In this document: positions 1 through 8,034 of the stretch, piece after piece
Layout of the letters: each line of letters opens with the position of its first letter
How positions within the stretch are numbered: the first letter of the stretch is position 1
DNA from: UBA1845 sp002338715
Lineage (GTDB): Bacteria > Planctomycetota > Phycisphaerae > UBA1845
DNA: 64,000 nucleotides
Direction of reading: 5' to 3'
Assembly (NCBI GenBank): GCA_035344155.1
Contig: DAORAL010000030.1
Location: 4,894-68,893, forward strand
The notes under the pieces: generated by a model
What the model saw: the letters and a program-made list of their open reading frames with translations, nothing else
Database searches by the model: none
Told to the model about the DNA's origin: nothing
Position numbers and translations under genes: made by a program

Positions 1-459
1 AACACCGTTGGCCGCAACGTAGTGGGGCAGCGTCGCGCGGTGATGACGCGGCGAGCGCATGACCGCCAAGTCTTTGTTCGCGTGGAGCAGGCGCTTTAGT
101 TCTTCGACATCACCGCGAATGATCGCCCGCACGGCGTCTTCAAAGATCGCGACGGGACCTGTGGGCTCAGCGTGGAGCGCATTGAGATACTGCGTCATCT
201 TCGGCCAACTCTCGAATCCACTTTCGCGGGCGATGACGTGTTGCGCGTCAGCCAGCGATACGCCTTCGCGGACGACATCGTTCCCGCTCTTGCCGCGAAA
301 CTTGGGATGGTTCCAGGTGAAGCGTGCTGCCTGCGCCGCGTCGAGCCGCTTGACGGCTTTGACGAGTTCCTTGGCCAGCTTTTTCTTCTGATCGACGTTG
401 GGCCGATCGGATGGCCCCGAGAAATCTGAACGCGCGGAATGGTCTTGCGAATGTGACAT
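1..459 (-). CDS. Ankyrin-repeat domain protein, N-terminal part (runs off the window)
   Basis: From ATG at 459 the minus-strand frame is open for 153 codons to the window edge, so the C-terminus is missing. AAGGAGGT lies 4 nt upstream of the ATG and fixes the start. The protein begins with a charged segment, then has ADAQHVIARESGFESWPKM (about residues 63-81), a signature found ahead of ankyrin repeats in many planctomycete and acidobacterial proteins. It continues with an ankyrin-like helix pair, RGDVEELKRLLHANKDL, and SPRHHRATLPHYVAANGV at the edge. Ankyrin repeats mediate protein-protein contacts; no specific partner is evident. There is no signal peptide, so it is probably cytoplasmic. 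The family call is fairly safe and the biological role is unknown. Confidence 0.75.
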   Translation of the reverse strand, partial: MSHSQDHSARSDFSGPSDRPNVDQKKKLAKELVKAVKRLDAAQAARFTWNHPKFRGKSGNDVVREGVSLADAQHVIARESGFESWPKMTQYLNALHAEPTGPVAIFEDAVRAIIRGDVEELKRLLHANKDLAVMRSPRHHRATLPHYVAANGV

Positions 460-705
460 ATCGACCTCCTTCGAAAGCAAGAGCCCGGGTTCGCCATCGG
501 GACCGAAGTTGGTCGCAACAAATTGACCGTCAAGAAAAGTGAGGTGGGCGCAGCCCTTCCCGCGAACCAGGAAGCGTCCTCTTACGCTATGGTCTTATTC
601 TACGCGGCGCAGTTTGAATTTTGCAAGGACGATTATCAATGCTCTCGATGATAAGCGAGATAGGCGGTTACTCTACCTGAACCGACCGCCACTTCGCTTG
701 CACGA

Positions 706-1272
706 TCATTCGATGACAATCTCTTTGATGAGTCGAGGCGGCTTCACTGCACTCAATTCGACAACGTATTCCAGAACCTCAAGATGCGTCGAATCCTTCC
801 AGCGGAGCATTGCTTTGCCACGTTGCAACTGCTCTGGCGTCAGCACTTTTTCCTTCAATATCTTAAAGCCAGTGCGAGCGTTAATGACGCGAACGGTGTC
901 AGGCTCATCGGGAGAAAAATACGCATAGCGGGATCCATCGGAGAGTGCAGCCGCCGGTCGATGCGCCAGCCTGCTCACCTCGACGACCCGAGTTCCGCTT
1001 CGGCAGAGGTATGTCTTGTAGCCGTAAGACGTTCCCCAATGCCGAACCCTTCCATGAGGCATGAAATGCACTGTTTCACTGACGACACGCAGGAATGATC
1101 GAACGGTGAACTGCTGCACATAATAAGTGCCGCCAACATTCTGCTTGAAACCCGCAGGCTTGGCGAACGGCCAAAACACAAGGAATGCGCAAAGACCAAT
1201 CAGCAGAATTAGGACGATTTGCGTTCGACGACTGACCAGCTTCTTTGAGAAGATGCTCGGTAGTCTTAGCAA
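706..1272 (-). CDS. Hypothetical membrane-anchored protein
   Basis: This is a 188-residue frame starting at TTG 1272, with AGGAG 9 nt upstream. Residues about 19-37 (IVLILLIGLCAFLVFWPFA) form one hydrophobic segment after a basic stretch, suggesting an N-terminal anchor with the rest outside the cytoplasm. The remainder is a soluble domain without a motif I recognise; it has the mixed composition of a real protein. It is followed on the same strand by no other gene before the ankyrin gene. It lies upstream of nothing in the suf operon and appears unrelated to it. The overlapping plus-strand frames look like shadows. It could be lineage-specific; only existence and topology are supported. Confidence 0.6.
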   Translation of the reverse strand: MLRLPSIFSKKLVSRRTQIVLILLIGLCAFLVFWPFAKPAGFKQNVGGTYYVQQFTVRSFLRVVSETVHFMPHGRVRHWGTSYGYKTYLCRSGTRVVEVSRLAHRPAAALSDGSRYAYFSPDEPDTVRVINARTGFKILKEKVLTPEQLQRGKAMLRWKDSTHLEVLEYVVELSAVKPPRLIKEIVIE

Positions 1273-1304
1273 TGCACGAATCTCCTGAATGCCGCGTTAG
1301 CCCT

Positions 1305-1706
1305 TCAGCGCCGGATGTTCGGATTGATGCCGAAGACCTTTTGACCGGTGGGTGGGCGGTATTGCGATGGGTCGTCTATGTTGAGCGTGAGCAGGGCGGC
1401 TTCTGACATTCGTTCGGGTGACCAGGGCGGGTCAAACACCAAGTCGATGGTTGCGTTTTCCACACCTTCAACCGACTTGGCCGCATCTTGCACTTGTTGG
1501 ACGATCAGGTCGGCAACGGGGCATGCTGGCGCGGTCAGCGTCATCTTGATGGCGACGTTGTTGTCGTCGGTGATGTTCAGTTCGTAAATCAAACCGAGGT
1601 CGTAGACGTTCACCGGGATTTCCGGATCGTGGACTTTGCGCAGGGCTTTGACGATCGGCTTGTGCAGCGGGTGGTCTTGGCTTTGATTTGGTTGTGGGGT
1701 GTTCAT
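1305..1706 (-). CDS. sufT: SufT / MIP18-family (DUF59) iron-sulfur assembly factor
   Basis: The protein has 133 residues. The DUF59 core is clear: VHDPEIPVNVYDLGLIYEL near residue 26, then LTAPACPVADLIVQQV, where the TxPxCP motif carries the conserved cysteine, and VFDPPWSPERMSEAA near the end. SufT-type proteins assist maturation of Fe-S proteins, probably helping cluster transfer under high Fe-S demand. The gene is the last of the seven-gene suf operon read from 7965 down to 1305, about 110 nt after sufU. The start is ATG 1706 without a strong Shine-Dalgarno. The C-terminal tail (about 30 residues) resembles that of stand-alone SufT proteins rather than the longer PaaD proteins. Confidence 0.88.
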   Translation of the reverse strand: MNTPQPNQSQDHPLHKPIVKALRKVHDPEIPVNVYDLGLIYELNITDDNNVAIKMTLTAPACPVADLIVQQVQDAAKSVEGVENATIDLVFDPPWSPERMSEAALLTLNIDDPSQYRPPTGQKVFGINPNIRR

Positions 1707-1814
1707 TTTGCTTTTTGGGTGTTTGTCTGGAGCGATTGGTTTTCTTTTCTCATCAGTCCCCCAACCTGGAAGGGCGGGGCACCCGGCGCACCCTTCTTGT
1801 GGCCCTTCGACTTC

Positions 1815-2267
1815 TTATTCGGTGGAGACTGGTTCGTCCTTGTCTTCGATGGCGGCTTTGACGGTGTGCCATGCCAGCGTTGCGCACTTGACGCGGGCTG
1901 GGTATTGGCAGACGCCTGAAAAGACCTTGAGCTTGCCCATGCCCGGTCCCAATTCGTCCGGGTCACCGACTTCGGTCAAGAGTTTGTGGAACTTCTCGAA
2001 CAAGACCGCGGCTTCTTCACGCGTTTTTCCTTTGAGCGCTTCGGTCATCAGCGATGCCGATGCCGTCGAGATCGCGCAGCCGGACCCTTCAAACTTCACC
2101 GATTCGATGCGGTCGCCATCCATCTTAAGGGACACGGAAATCTGATCACCGCACAGCGGGTTGTACCCTTGCGCACATCCATCGGGGTCTTCAACCTTGC
2201 CGCGGTTGCGCGGACTGCGGTTGTGATCGAGAATGAGTTCCTGATATAGATCGCCTAATTCGCTCAT
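1815..2267 (-). CDS. sufU: SufU-like Fe-S scaffold / sulfur-transfer protein
   Basis: The protein has 150 residues when started at ATG 2267 (MSELGDLYQELILDHNRSPR), which matches the usual SufU N-terminus; a TTG 12 codons upstream (2303) would extend it. The metal/sulfur ligands of the family are present: NPLCGDQ, EGSGCAISTAS and RVKCATLAW, that is three cysteines plus the Asp after the first. The insertion between the second and third Cys (GKTREEAAVLFEKFHKLL) is typical of SufU rather than IscU. SufU takes sulfur from SufS and activates it. The gene sits about 45 nt downstream of sufS, which fits that partnership. Confidence 0.92.
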   Translation of the reverse strand: MSELGDLYQELILDHNRSPRNRGKVEDPDGCAQGYNPLCGDQISVSLKMDGDRIESVKFEGSGCAISTASASLMTEALKGKTREEAAVLFEKFHKLLTEVGDPDELGPGMGKLKVFSGVCQYPARVKCATLAWHTVKAAIEDKDEPVSTE

Positions 2268-2312
2268 GTGGTTATCGATTCTATTGAACGACGCGCGATT
2301 CAATCGATGCGG

Positions 2313-3575
2313 CTATGCAAAGACCTTGATCACCGTCTGGACGGCTTCGACCAACCGGTCGATTTCTTCTTTGGTATTATAGAAGCACATCGACGCTCTG
2401 GCAGTAGCCGGCACGCCAAATCGCTGCATGGTCGGCTGGGCACAGTGGTGGCCCGTGCGGATTGCCACCCCCTCCTGGTCGAGAATCGTCCCGATATCGT
2501 GCGGGTGAATGCCCTCAACCACGAAAGAAAGGACGCTGACCTTTTCCCTGGCGGTTCCGATAAGTCGCACTTCCGGGATCTTCGACAGTTGGGCCGTCGC
2601 GTATTCGAGGAGTTCTTTTTCGTAAGCGGCGATCCTCGACAAGCCGATCCCTTGCAGATATTCGATGGCGGCACCGAGTCCGATCGCACCTTCGATGTTG
2701 GGCGTACCGGCTTCGAATTTGTGGGGCAGATCGTTGTAGATCGTCTGCTCGAAGGTGACCGATTTGATCATCTCGCCACCGCCTTGATAGGGCGGCATGT
2801 CCAACAGCAGCGACTCCTTGCCATAGAGCACGCCAATGCCCGATGGGGCGTACATCTTGTGGCCGCTGAAGACGAAGAAGTCGCAATCGATCGCCCGCAC
2901 ATCCACCGCGTTGTGCTGCACGGACTGCGAACCATCGATAAGCACCTTGGCGCCGTACTCGTGGGCCAACCGGGTGATCTCTTCGACCGGAACGACGGTG
3001 CCCAGGGCGTTGGAACTCTGCAGCATCGCGACGATCCGCGTCTTGTCGGAAAGCAGCTTGCGGTATTCATCGACGAGCACGTTGCCATCGTCATCAACCG
3101 GGACAACTTTCAGCTGTGCGCCGGTTTGTTCGCAGAGAATCTGCCACGGGACGATGTTGGCGTGATGCTCGAGGTTTGAAACGATGATCTCATCGCCTTC
3201 GCCCACCTGCTTGCGGCCAAAGGTCTGGGCAACGAGATTGATGCCCTCGGTTGCGCCGCGCACGAAGATGATTTCGGTGTGCTTTTCGGCGTTGATGAGA
3301 CGGGCGGCTTGCAGTCGCGCGTTTTCGTATGCCTTGGTGGTTTCGACGCTGAGACGATGGACGCCGCGATGGATGTTGGCGTTCATCGACTCGTAAACAT
3401 TCTTGACGGCGTCGATGACCTTGGTCGGTTTTTGCGTGGTGGCTGCGTTGTCGAGGTAGACGAGCGGCTTGCCGTTGACCGTGCGCGAAAGAATCGGAAA
3501 GTCGGCACGGATGCGGTTGACGTCAAGCGGTATGGCCTCGCTTTGATTGACCGTTTGGCTCGGGTTCACCGTCAT
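2313..3575 (-). CDS. sufS: SufS cysteine desulfurase (PLP-dependent)
   Basis: The 420-residue protein is the usual size for a group II cysteine desulfurase. It converts L-cysteine to alanine plus an enzyme persulfide for Fe-S assembly. Visible motifs are YLDNAATTQKP near the N-terminus, the PLP-lysine segment FVFSGHKMYAPSGIGVLYGK (about residues 232-251), DGSQSVQH upstream of it, and the active-site cysteine in RTGHHCAQP near residue 373, with the short active-site loop of SufS-type enzymes. Start ATG 3575 is preceded by GAAAG. The upstream gap to sufD carries a palindromic repeat (3594-3663), but the operon order and strand are kept. Confidence 0.96.
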   Translation of the reverse strand: MTVNPSQTVNQSEAIPLDVNRIRADFPILSRTVNGKPLVYLDNAATTQKPTKVIDAVKNVYESMNANIHRGVHRLSVETTKAYENARLQAARLINAEKHTEIIFVRGATEGINLVAQTFGRKQVGEGDEIIVSNLEHHANIVPWQILCEQTGAQLKVVPVDDDGNVLVDEYRKLLSDKTRIVAMLQSSNALGTVVPVEEITRLAHEYGAKVLIDGSQSVQHNAVDVRAIDCDFFVFSGHKMYAPSGIGVLYGKESLLLDMPPYQGGGEMIKSVTFEQTIYNDLPHKFEAGTPNIEGAIGLGAAIEYLQGIGLSRIAAYEKELLEYATAQLSKIPEVRLIGTAREKVSVLSFVVEGIHPHDIGTILDQEGVAIRTGHHCAQPTMQRFGVPATARASMCFYNTKEEIDRLVEAVQTVIKVFA

Positions 3576-3593
3576 CGTTCTTTCGACATTCTC

Positions 3594-3663
3594 GTAGGGT
3601 GGGCCATGCCCACCAATCTGTTGCGCGACGCATTCGAACGGCGGCGGGCATGGCCCACCCTAC
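3594..3663. repeat. Paired palindromic repeat (GTAGGGTGGGC family), two inverted copies
   Basis: Two 21-bp arms, 3594-3614 and 3643-3663, are near-perfect inverted copies of each other. Each arm is itself a hairpin, with core GGTGGGCCATGCCCACC. About 28 bp separate them. A single half copy is found at 58151-58171. The structure, two inverted palindromes between genes, resembles REP/BIME elements mobilised by RAYT transposases in other bacteria. No such transposase is in the window. It lies between sufD and sufS inside the operon and could stabilise mRNA or attenuate transcription. Confidence 0.85.
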
Positions 3664-3693
3664 ACATTCGCGTCCAATAGCGTGCGGCAACCT

Positions 3694-5019
3694 TTAACCT
3701 TTGGGCAAGCGATCCAGCACGATGGCTTCCAACCGTTCACGCAGTGGATCGATTGCGATCTGTTCCAGCGTCTCGTTGGCGAACGCATGCACGAGCATGT
3801 TGCGGGCGGCGGTTTCATTCAAACCACGTGCACGCAGATAGAAGACGGCTTCCTCATCGATCTGACCGATGGTCGCGCCGTGCGTGCATTTGACGTCGTC
3901 GGCGAAGATTTCAAGCTGCGGTTTGCTGTCGATTTGGGCTTTGTCCGATAGCAGCAGGCTTTGATTGGTCTGCTTGGCGTCGGTTTTCTGGGCGTCGTCG
4001 TGGACGTAGATGCGTCCGGCAAACACGCCATGCGATGCGCCGTCGTAAATCCCCTTGAAGTACTGCCAGCTTTCGCAGTGGGGGGCGACGTGCTCGATGC
4101 GCAGGTGGTTGTCGACGAGTTGCTCATCACGCAGCATCGACAAACCGTTGAACGTGCAGCAACCGCCTTCGCCCTTGAGATACGACTCGACGTTGTTGCG
4201 GGTCAGCTTTCCGTCCACGCAGACGTTGGTGGACGTGCAGCGACTGTCGCGGTCCAGCCAGGCGCCGATCGTTCCGAAGTGATACGCGTTCAGCGCTTCC
4301 TCCACGATCTTGTGATGAAAGAGGTTCGCGCCCGGTCCGACGGCAAGCTCGGTCACGGAGATCGTCAGGCTGTTGGCCGACCCGATCCCGACGAACGATT
4401 CGACAACCGATGCCTGGGCGTTGTCTTCCGCGACGATCAACGTGCGCGGGTGGCTGACGGTCGGGCGATCGTTGGCCGTCGATGCGTACACGATGTGAAT
4501 TGGTTTATCCAACACCGCATTTTTCGGCACGAACACGTACACGCCATCTTCGACAAACGCCGTATTCAGCAGGGCGAATGCGTTGTTCTTTTGCTTGAGG
4601 ATTTGACCGAGATATGGCTTAAGTTGCGCGCTGTCGCTGTCGAGCGCGTCGGCCAACCGCTTCACGACGACGCCGTTTGACACGCCGTCGGTCGACGAAA
4701 GAGCATCGGCGTAGCGGCCGTCGACAAACACGAAGGTGGCTGCGACTTCGCCAATGCAGTATTGGGCCAGTGCATCTTTGGCGATGGACTTGGCGTCATC
4801 AGCGGCAGCCGCCCACTCGGTGGACGTCGCCCCTCTGATGTTGGTGAAGCGCCAGTCTTCGTCTTTGGTAGTTGGGAAACCGTTCTCGACGAAGTTGGCC
4901 AACGCCGCTTTGCGCAGCGGATGGAACCATGATTGCGTGAATGCGTCGTTTTTCTCAAGCCGCTCAAACTGCGCGGCGAATTCCTCGACACACGTTGGTG
5001 ACTGTGTGGCTGTGCTCAT
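3694..5019 (-). CDS. sufD: SufD, subunit of the SufBCD Fe-S scaffold
   Basis: The protein has 441 residues from ATG 5019, with AAGGAG 8 nt upstream; a GTG three codons earlier overlaps that Shine-Dalgarno and is less likely. SufD pairs with SufB and the ATPase SufC to assemble clusters. The N-terminal helix region contains FPTTKDEDWRFTNI, the common 'KDEDWR(F/Y)T' signature. The C-terminal beta-helix carries KCTHGATIGQIDEEAVFYLR, with the conserved Cys-Thr-His-Gly and GQIDEE shared by SufB and SufD. It follows sufC by about 14 nt, so the two are probably translated together. Confidence 0.95.
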   Translation of the reverse strand: MSTATQSPTCVEEFAAQFERLEKNDAFTQSWFHPLRKAALANFVENGFPTTKDEDWRFTNIRGATSTEWAAAADDAKSIAKDALAQYCIGEVAATFVFVDGRYADALSSTDGVSNGVVVKRLADALDSDSAQLKPYLGQILKQKNNAFALLNTAFVEDGVYVFVPKNAVLDKPIHIVYASTANDRPTVSHPRTLIVAEDNAQASVVESFVGIGSANSLTISVTELAVGPGANLFHHKIVEEALNAYHFGTIGAWLDRDSRCTSTNVCVDGKLTRNNVESYLKGEGGCCTFNGLSMLRDEQLVDNHLRIEHVAPHCESWQYFKGIYDGASHGVFAGRIYVHDDAQKTDAKQTNQSLLLSDKAQIDSKPQLEIFADDVKCTHGATIGQIDEEAVFYLRARGLNETAARNMLVHAFANETLEQIAIDPLRERLEAIVLDRLPKG

Positions 5020-5033
5020 CGAATTCACTCCTT

Positions 5034-5807
5034 TCAGGAGGCGGCTGCCGCGGTTTTGATCTCTTCATCAACCCAGGCGTAACCTTTCGCCTCCAACTCC
5101 AGAGCGAGTTCTTTCCCGCCCGACTTGACGATGCGGCCTTCGCGAAGGACATGGACAAAGTCGGGAACGATGTAGTCGAGCAATCGCTGATAGTGGGTCA
5201 CGACGATCATCGCACGCTCCGGTCCGCGGAGGGTGTTGACCCCGTGGGCGACCGTCTTGAGTGCGTCGATGTCCAGACCGGAGTCGGTCTCGTCGAGGAT
5301 CGCCAGCGTCGGATCGAGAACCGACATCTGGAAGATTTCGTTGCGTTTCTTTTCGCCGCCGGAGAAGCCTTCGTTCACGGCGCGGTTGAGCAGCTTGCTG
5401 TCGAGTTCGACGAGGGCGGCTTTCTCTTTGACGAGTTCGAGGAAATCGACCGCGTCAAGTTCGTCCTGACCGTGATGCTTCCGCTTGGCGTTGACGGCTG
5501 CCCGCAGGAAGTAGTTCGTGCTGACGCCGGGAATCTCAACGGGATACTGGAACGCGAGGAACACGCCTTCGCAGGCACGCTCGTCGGGCTCCATGTCGAG
5601 CAGGTCCTTGCCATTGTAGATCACTTCGCCTTCGGTGATTTCGTAGGCGTCTTTGCCTGCGAGTACCTGGGCGAGTGTGCTTTTGCCGGACCCGTTCGGA
5701 CCCATGATCGAATGAACTTCGCCGGCATTGACCGTCAAATTGATCCCGCGAAGGATTTCATTGCCCTCGACATGGGCATGTAGGTTTCGAATCTCTAACA
5801 GCGCCAT
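5034..5807 (-). CDS. sufC: SufC, ABC-type ATPase of the SufBCD complex
   Basis: The 257-residue protein has all ABC motifs: Walker A GPNGSGKSTLAQVLAG (about 36-51), signature FSGGEKKRNEIFQM (about 149), Walker B LAILDETDSGLDIDAL (about 169) and the switch His in VVTHYQRLL. The EKKRNEI signature and the ETDSGLD Walker B are characteristic of SufC rather than transporter ATPases. ATP-driven dimerisation remodels SufB/SufD during cluster assembly. GGAG lies 10 nt before ATG 5807. The gene sits between sufB and sufD, the usual order. Confidence 0.97.
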   Translation of the reverse strand: MALLEIRNLHAHVEGNEILRGINLTVNAGEVHSIMGPNGSGKSTLAQVLAGKDAYEITEGEVIYNGKDLLDMEPDERACEGVFLAFQYPVEIPGVSTNYFLRAAVNAKRKHHGQDELDAVDFLELVKEKAALVELDSKLLNRAVNEGFSGGEKKRNEIFQMSVLDPTLAILDETDSGLDIDALKTVAHGVNTLRGPERAMIVVTHYQRLLDYIVPDFVHVLREGRIVKSGGKELALELEAKGYAWVDEEIKTAAAAS

Positions 5808-5903
5808 CTTTTGTACACTCCGAATTCTTCCAAGACCTTTTTGTCAGCCGGTCGGCTGCTTTATTTCCGTTAATTTCGCGGACTCAACTGGTCCGCGCAT
5901 TTA

Positions 5904-5969
5904 GCTTGTTAACCCACGGCGTTTCTTAACCCACGGCGTTTCTTAACCCACCGTGTCTCTTAACCCACA
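5904..5969 (-). repeat. 17-bp tandem repeat (about 3.8 copies) overlapping the sufB stop codon
   Basis: On the minus strand the unit GTGGGTTAAGAAACGCC repeats with 17-bp period starting at the last codons of sufB. The first copy contains sufB's own Val-Gly-TAA, and the next copies repeat GTGGGTTAA downstream. The last copy is partial. Copies two and three are identical and the first differs at a few positions. It looks like slippage or local duplication of the gene end, giving several in-line stop codons in the sufB-sufC spacer. Confidence 0.9.
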
Positions 5970-7408
5970 CTGCCTTCGAGGCTGACCTCGAGCAGTTTTT
6001 GTGCTTCAACGGCAAACTCCATCGGGAGTTCGCGGAACACCTCTTTGCAGAAACCGTTGACGATCATCGACACGGCGTCTTCCAGTTTGATCCCGCGCTG
6101 GTTGCAATAGAACAGTTGGTCTTCGCCGATCTTCGACGTGGACGCCTCGTGTTCCATGTGGGCGCTGGTGTTCTTGACTTCGATGTAGGGGAACGTGTGC
6201 GCGCCGCAGTCTTCACCGATCAGCATCGAGTCGCACTGGGTGTAGTTGCGGGCGTTGCTCGCGCCTTTGTTGATGCGCACGCCGCCGCGATAGGTGTTTT
6301 GACCGCGACCGGCGGAGATTCCCTTGGAGATGATCGTGCTCTTGGTGTTCTTTCCGATGTGGATCATCTTCGTGCCGGTGTCGGCTTGCTGACAAAGGTT
6401 GGTCAATGCGACGGAATAGAATTCACCGACGGAGTTGTCGCCTTTGAGCACGACGCTCGGGTATTTCCAGGTGATTGACGAACCCGTCTCCACCTGCGTC
6501 CAAGAGATGCGCGAGTTTTCTTCGGCGCAAATGCCGCGTTTGGTCACGAAGTTGTAGATACCACCGACGCCGTTCTTATCACCGGGGTACCAGTTTTGAA
6601 TCGTCGAATACTTGATCGTCGCATCTTTGTGGGCGATCAATTCGACGACGGCTGCATGGAGCTGGTTTTCATCACGCATGGGAGCCGTGCAGCCTTCGAG
6701 GTAGCTGACGTGGGCGCCTTCGTCGGCGATGATCAGCGTACGCTCGAACTGTCCGGTCGACTGTGCGTTGATTCTGAAGTACGTCGACAATTCCATCGGG
6801 CAGTGCACGCCCTTGGGCACGTAAACGAACGAACCATCGCTGAAGACGGCTGAGTTCAGCGTGGCGAAGAAGTTGTCGGTATATGGCACAACCGTACCGA
6901 GATACTTCTTGATCAATTCGGGATGTTCGTGAACGGCTTCGGAAAACGAGCAGAAGATAATTCCGAGTTCGCCGAGTTTCTTTTTGTAGGTCGTCGCGAC
7001 GGAGACACTGTCGAAGACCGCATCGACGGCGACGCCCGCGAGTGCGGCGCGTTCGGCCAACGGAATGCCGAGCTTCTCATAGGTTTCGAGAAGTTTCGGA
7101 TCAACGTCGTCGAGACTCTTGGGGCGATCTTCGTCTTTGATCGGTGACGAGTAGTAGACGATGTCCTGATAGTTGATCGGTGGGTACTTGATGTTCGCCC
7201 AGGTCGGTTCGGTCATCGTCAGCCAATGGCGGTAGGCTTTGAGTCGCCATTCGAGCATGAACTCCGGCTCGCGCTTCTTGGCCGAGATGAAGCGAATGAT
7301 GTCTTCGTTCAGTCCGGGGGGCGCGGCGTCGGCTTCAATGTCGGTGACGAAACCGTACTTGTATTCCTGCTTTTCCCACTGCTCTAATGTGTTGGATGCG
7401 TCAGGCAT
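5960..7408 (-). CDS. sufB: SufB, core subunit of the SufBCD Fe-S scaffold
   Basis: The 482-residue protein is full length. Diagnostic segments are KREPEFMLEWRLKAYRHW (about residue 45), YVPKGVHCPMELSTYFRIN in the middle, CTAPMRDENQLHAAVVEL, and the C-terminal EHEASTSKIGEDQLFYCNQR, with the conserved Glu and the SKI/GED block of SufB. SufB builds the nascent cluster with SufC and SufD and accepts sulfur from SufS/SufU. AGGA precedes ATG 7408 by about 10 nt. It is the second gene of the operon, about 85 nt after the Rrf2 regulator. A 17-bp tandem repeat begins at its stop codon. Confidence 0.97.
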   Translation of the reverse strand: MPDASNTLEQWEKQEYKYGFVTDIEADAAPPGLNEDIIRFISAKKREPEFMLEWRLKAYRHWLTMTEPTWANIKYPPINYQDIVYYSSPIKDEDRPKSLDDVDPKLLETYEKLGIPLAERAALAGVAVDAVFDSVSVATTYKKKLGELGIIFCSFSEAVHEHPELIKKYLGTVVPYTDNFFATLNSAVFSDGSFVYVPKGVHCPMELSTYFRINAQSTGQFERTLIIADEGAHVSYLEGCTAPMRDENQLHAAVVELIAHKDATIKYSTIQNWYPGDKNGVGGIYNFVTKRGICAEENSRISWTQVETGSSITWKYPSVVLKGDNSVGEFYSVALTNLCQQADTGTKMIHIGKNTKSTIISKGISAGRGQNTYRGGVRINKGASNARNYTQCDSMLIGEDCGAHTFPYIEVKNTSAHMEHEASTSKIGEDQLFYCNQRGIKLEDAVSMIVNGFCKEVFRELPMEFAVEAQKLLEVSLEGSVG

Positions 7409-7494
7409 CGAAATCTTTTCCTGTAGGTTTCTTCAGTTTTTTATTCGCAGCAAGGACGCCGAAAGGGGTGCGAAAAACACCCGGCAGCGCCAGC

Positions 7495-7965
7495 TCAATT
7501 CGCCTTGCCTTTGATCATGGCGACGGCCGCGCCAACGTTAAGGTTTACCCGATTAAATGCAATGTCATGGACCGTCACTTGTCCGAGAAGTTCGCAGATT
7601 CCCTCGTGAATTTTGCGAATCGGGGCTTTGATCTCGCAGACATCCTTGATCCGGCATTGGTCGGATTCTGCCGGTTCGCTCTCGCAGCAGCACAGCGCCA
7701 ACTGGGCTGGCCCCTCGATCGCCTCCAACAACGCCAACACGGTGATCTCCTGCGGTGATCGGGCGAGGCTGTAACCTCCCTGCGACCCCCGACACGATTT
7801 CACCAGTCCGCGATGGGTGAGGCTGTTGAGAATGTTGGTCATCATCCGCGGCGGTACGCTCAACCGGTCGGCCAGCATCCGAACGCTCACAGAGCAATCG
7901 TCACCGCGGGCCATCTCCGCCAATGCGAGCAACGCGTAATCAGACTTTCGACTTAAAGACAGCAA
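7495..7965 (-). CDS. Rrf2-family transcriptional regulator, probable suf operon regulator
   Basis: The 156-residue protein starts with the family signature LSRKSDYALLALAEMA and a winged helix (VPPRMMTNILNSLTHRGLVK, then a GSQGGYSLAR wing). The effector region has CCCESEPAESDQCRIKDVC, a cysteine cluster like the Fe-S ligands of IscR, SufR and NsrR; the last pair keeps the C-x5-C spacing. The gene opens the suf operon, so control of suf by cluster status is the likely role (inference). The start is TTG 7965 and no strong Shine-Dalgarno is seen. A small inverted repeat (GCATA-TGCT-TATGC) about 45 nt upstream could be part of an operator. Confidence 0.92.
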   Translation of the reverse strand: MLSLSRKSDYALLALAEMARGDDCSVSVRMLADRLSVPPRMMTNILNSLTHRGLVKSCRGSQGGYSLARSPQEITVLALLEAIEGPAQLALCCCESEPAESDQCRIKDVCEIKAPIRKIHEGICELLGQVTVHDIAFNRVNLNVGAAVAMIKGKAN

Positions 7966-8034
7966 ATCAAGACACTCAAGACGATCGACGCACCAGTTTT
8001 TGGGTTTAGACGCATATGCTTATGCCCGCTTCTT

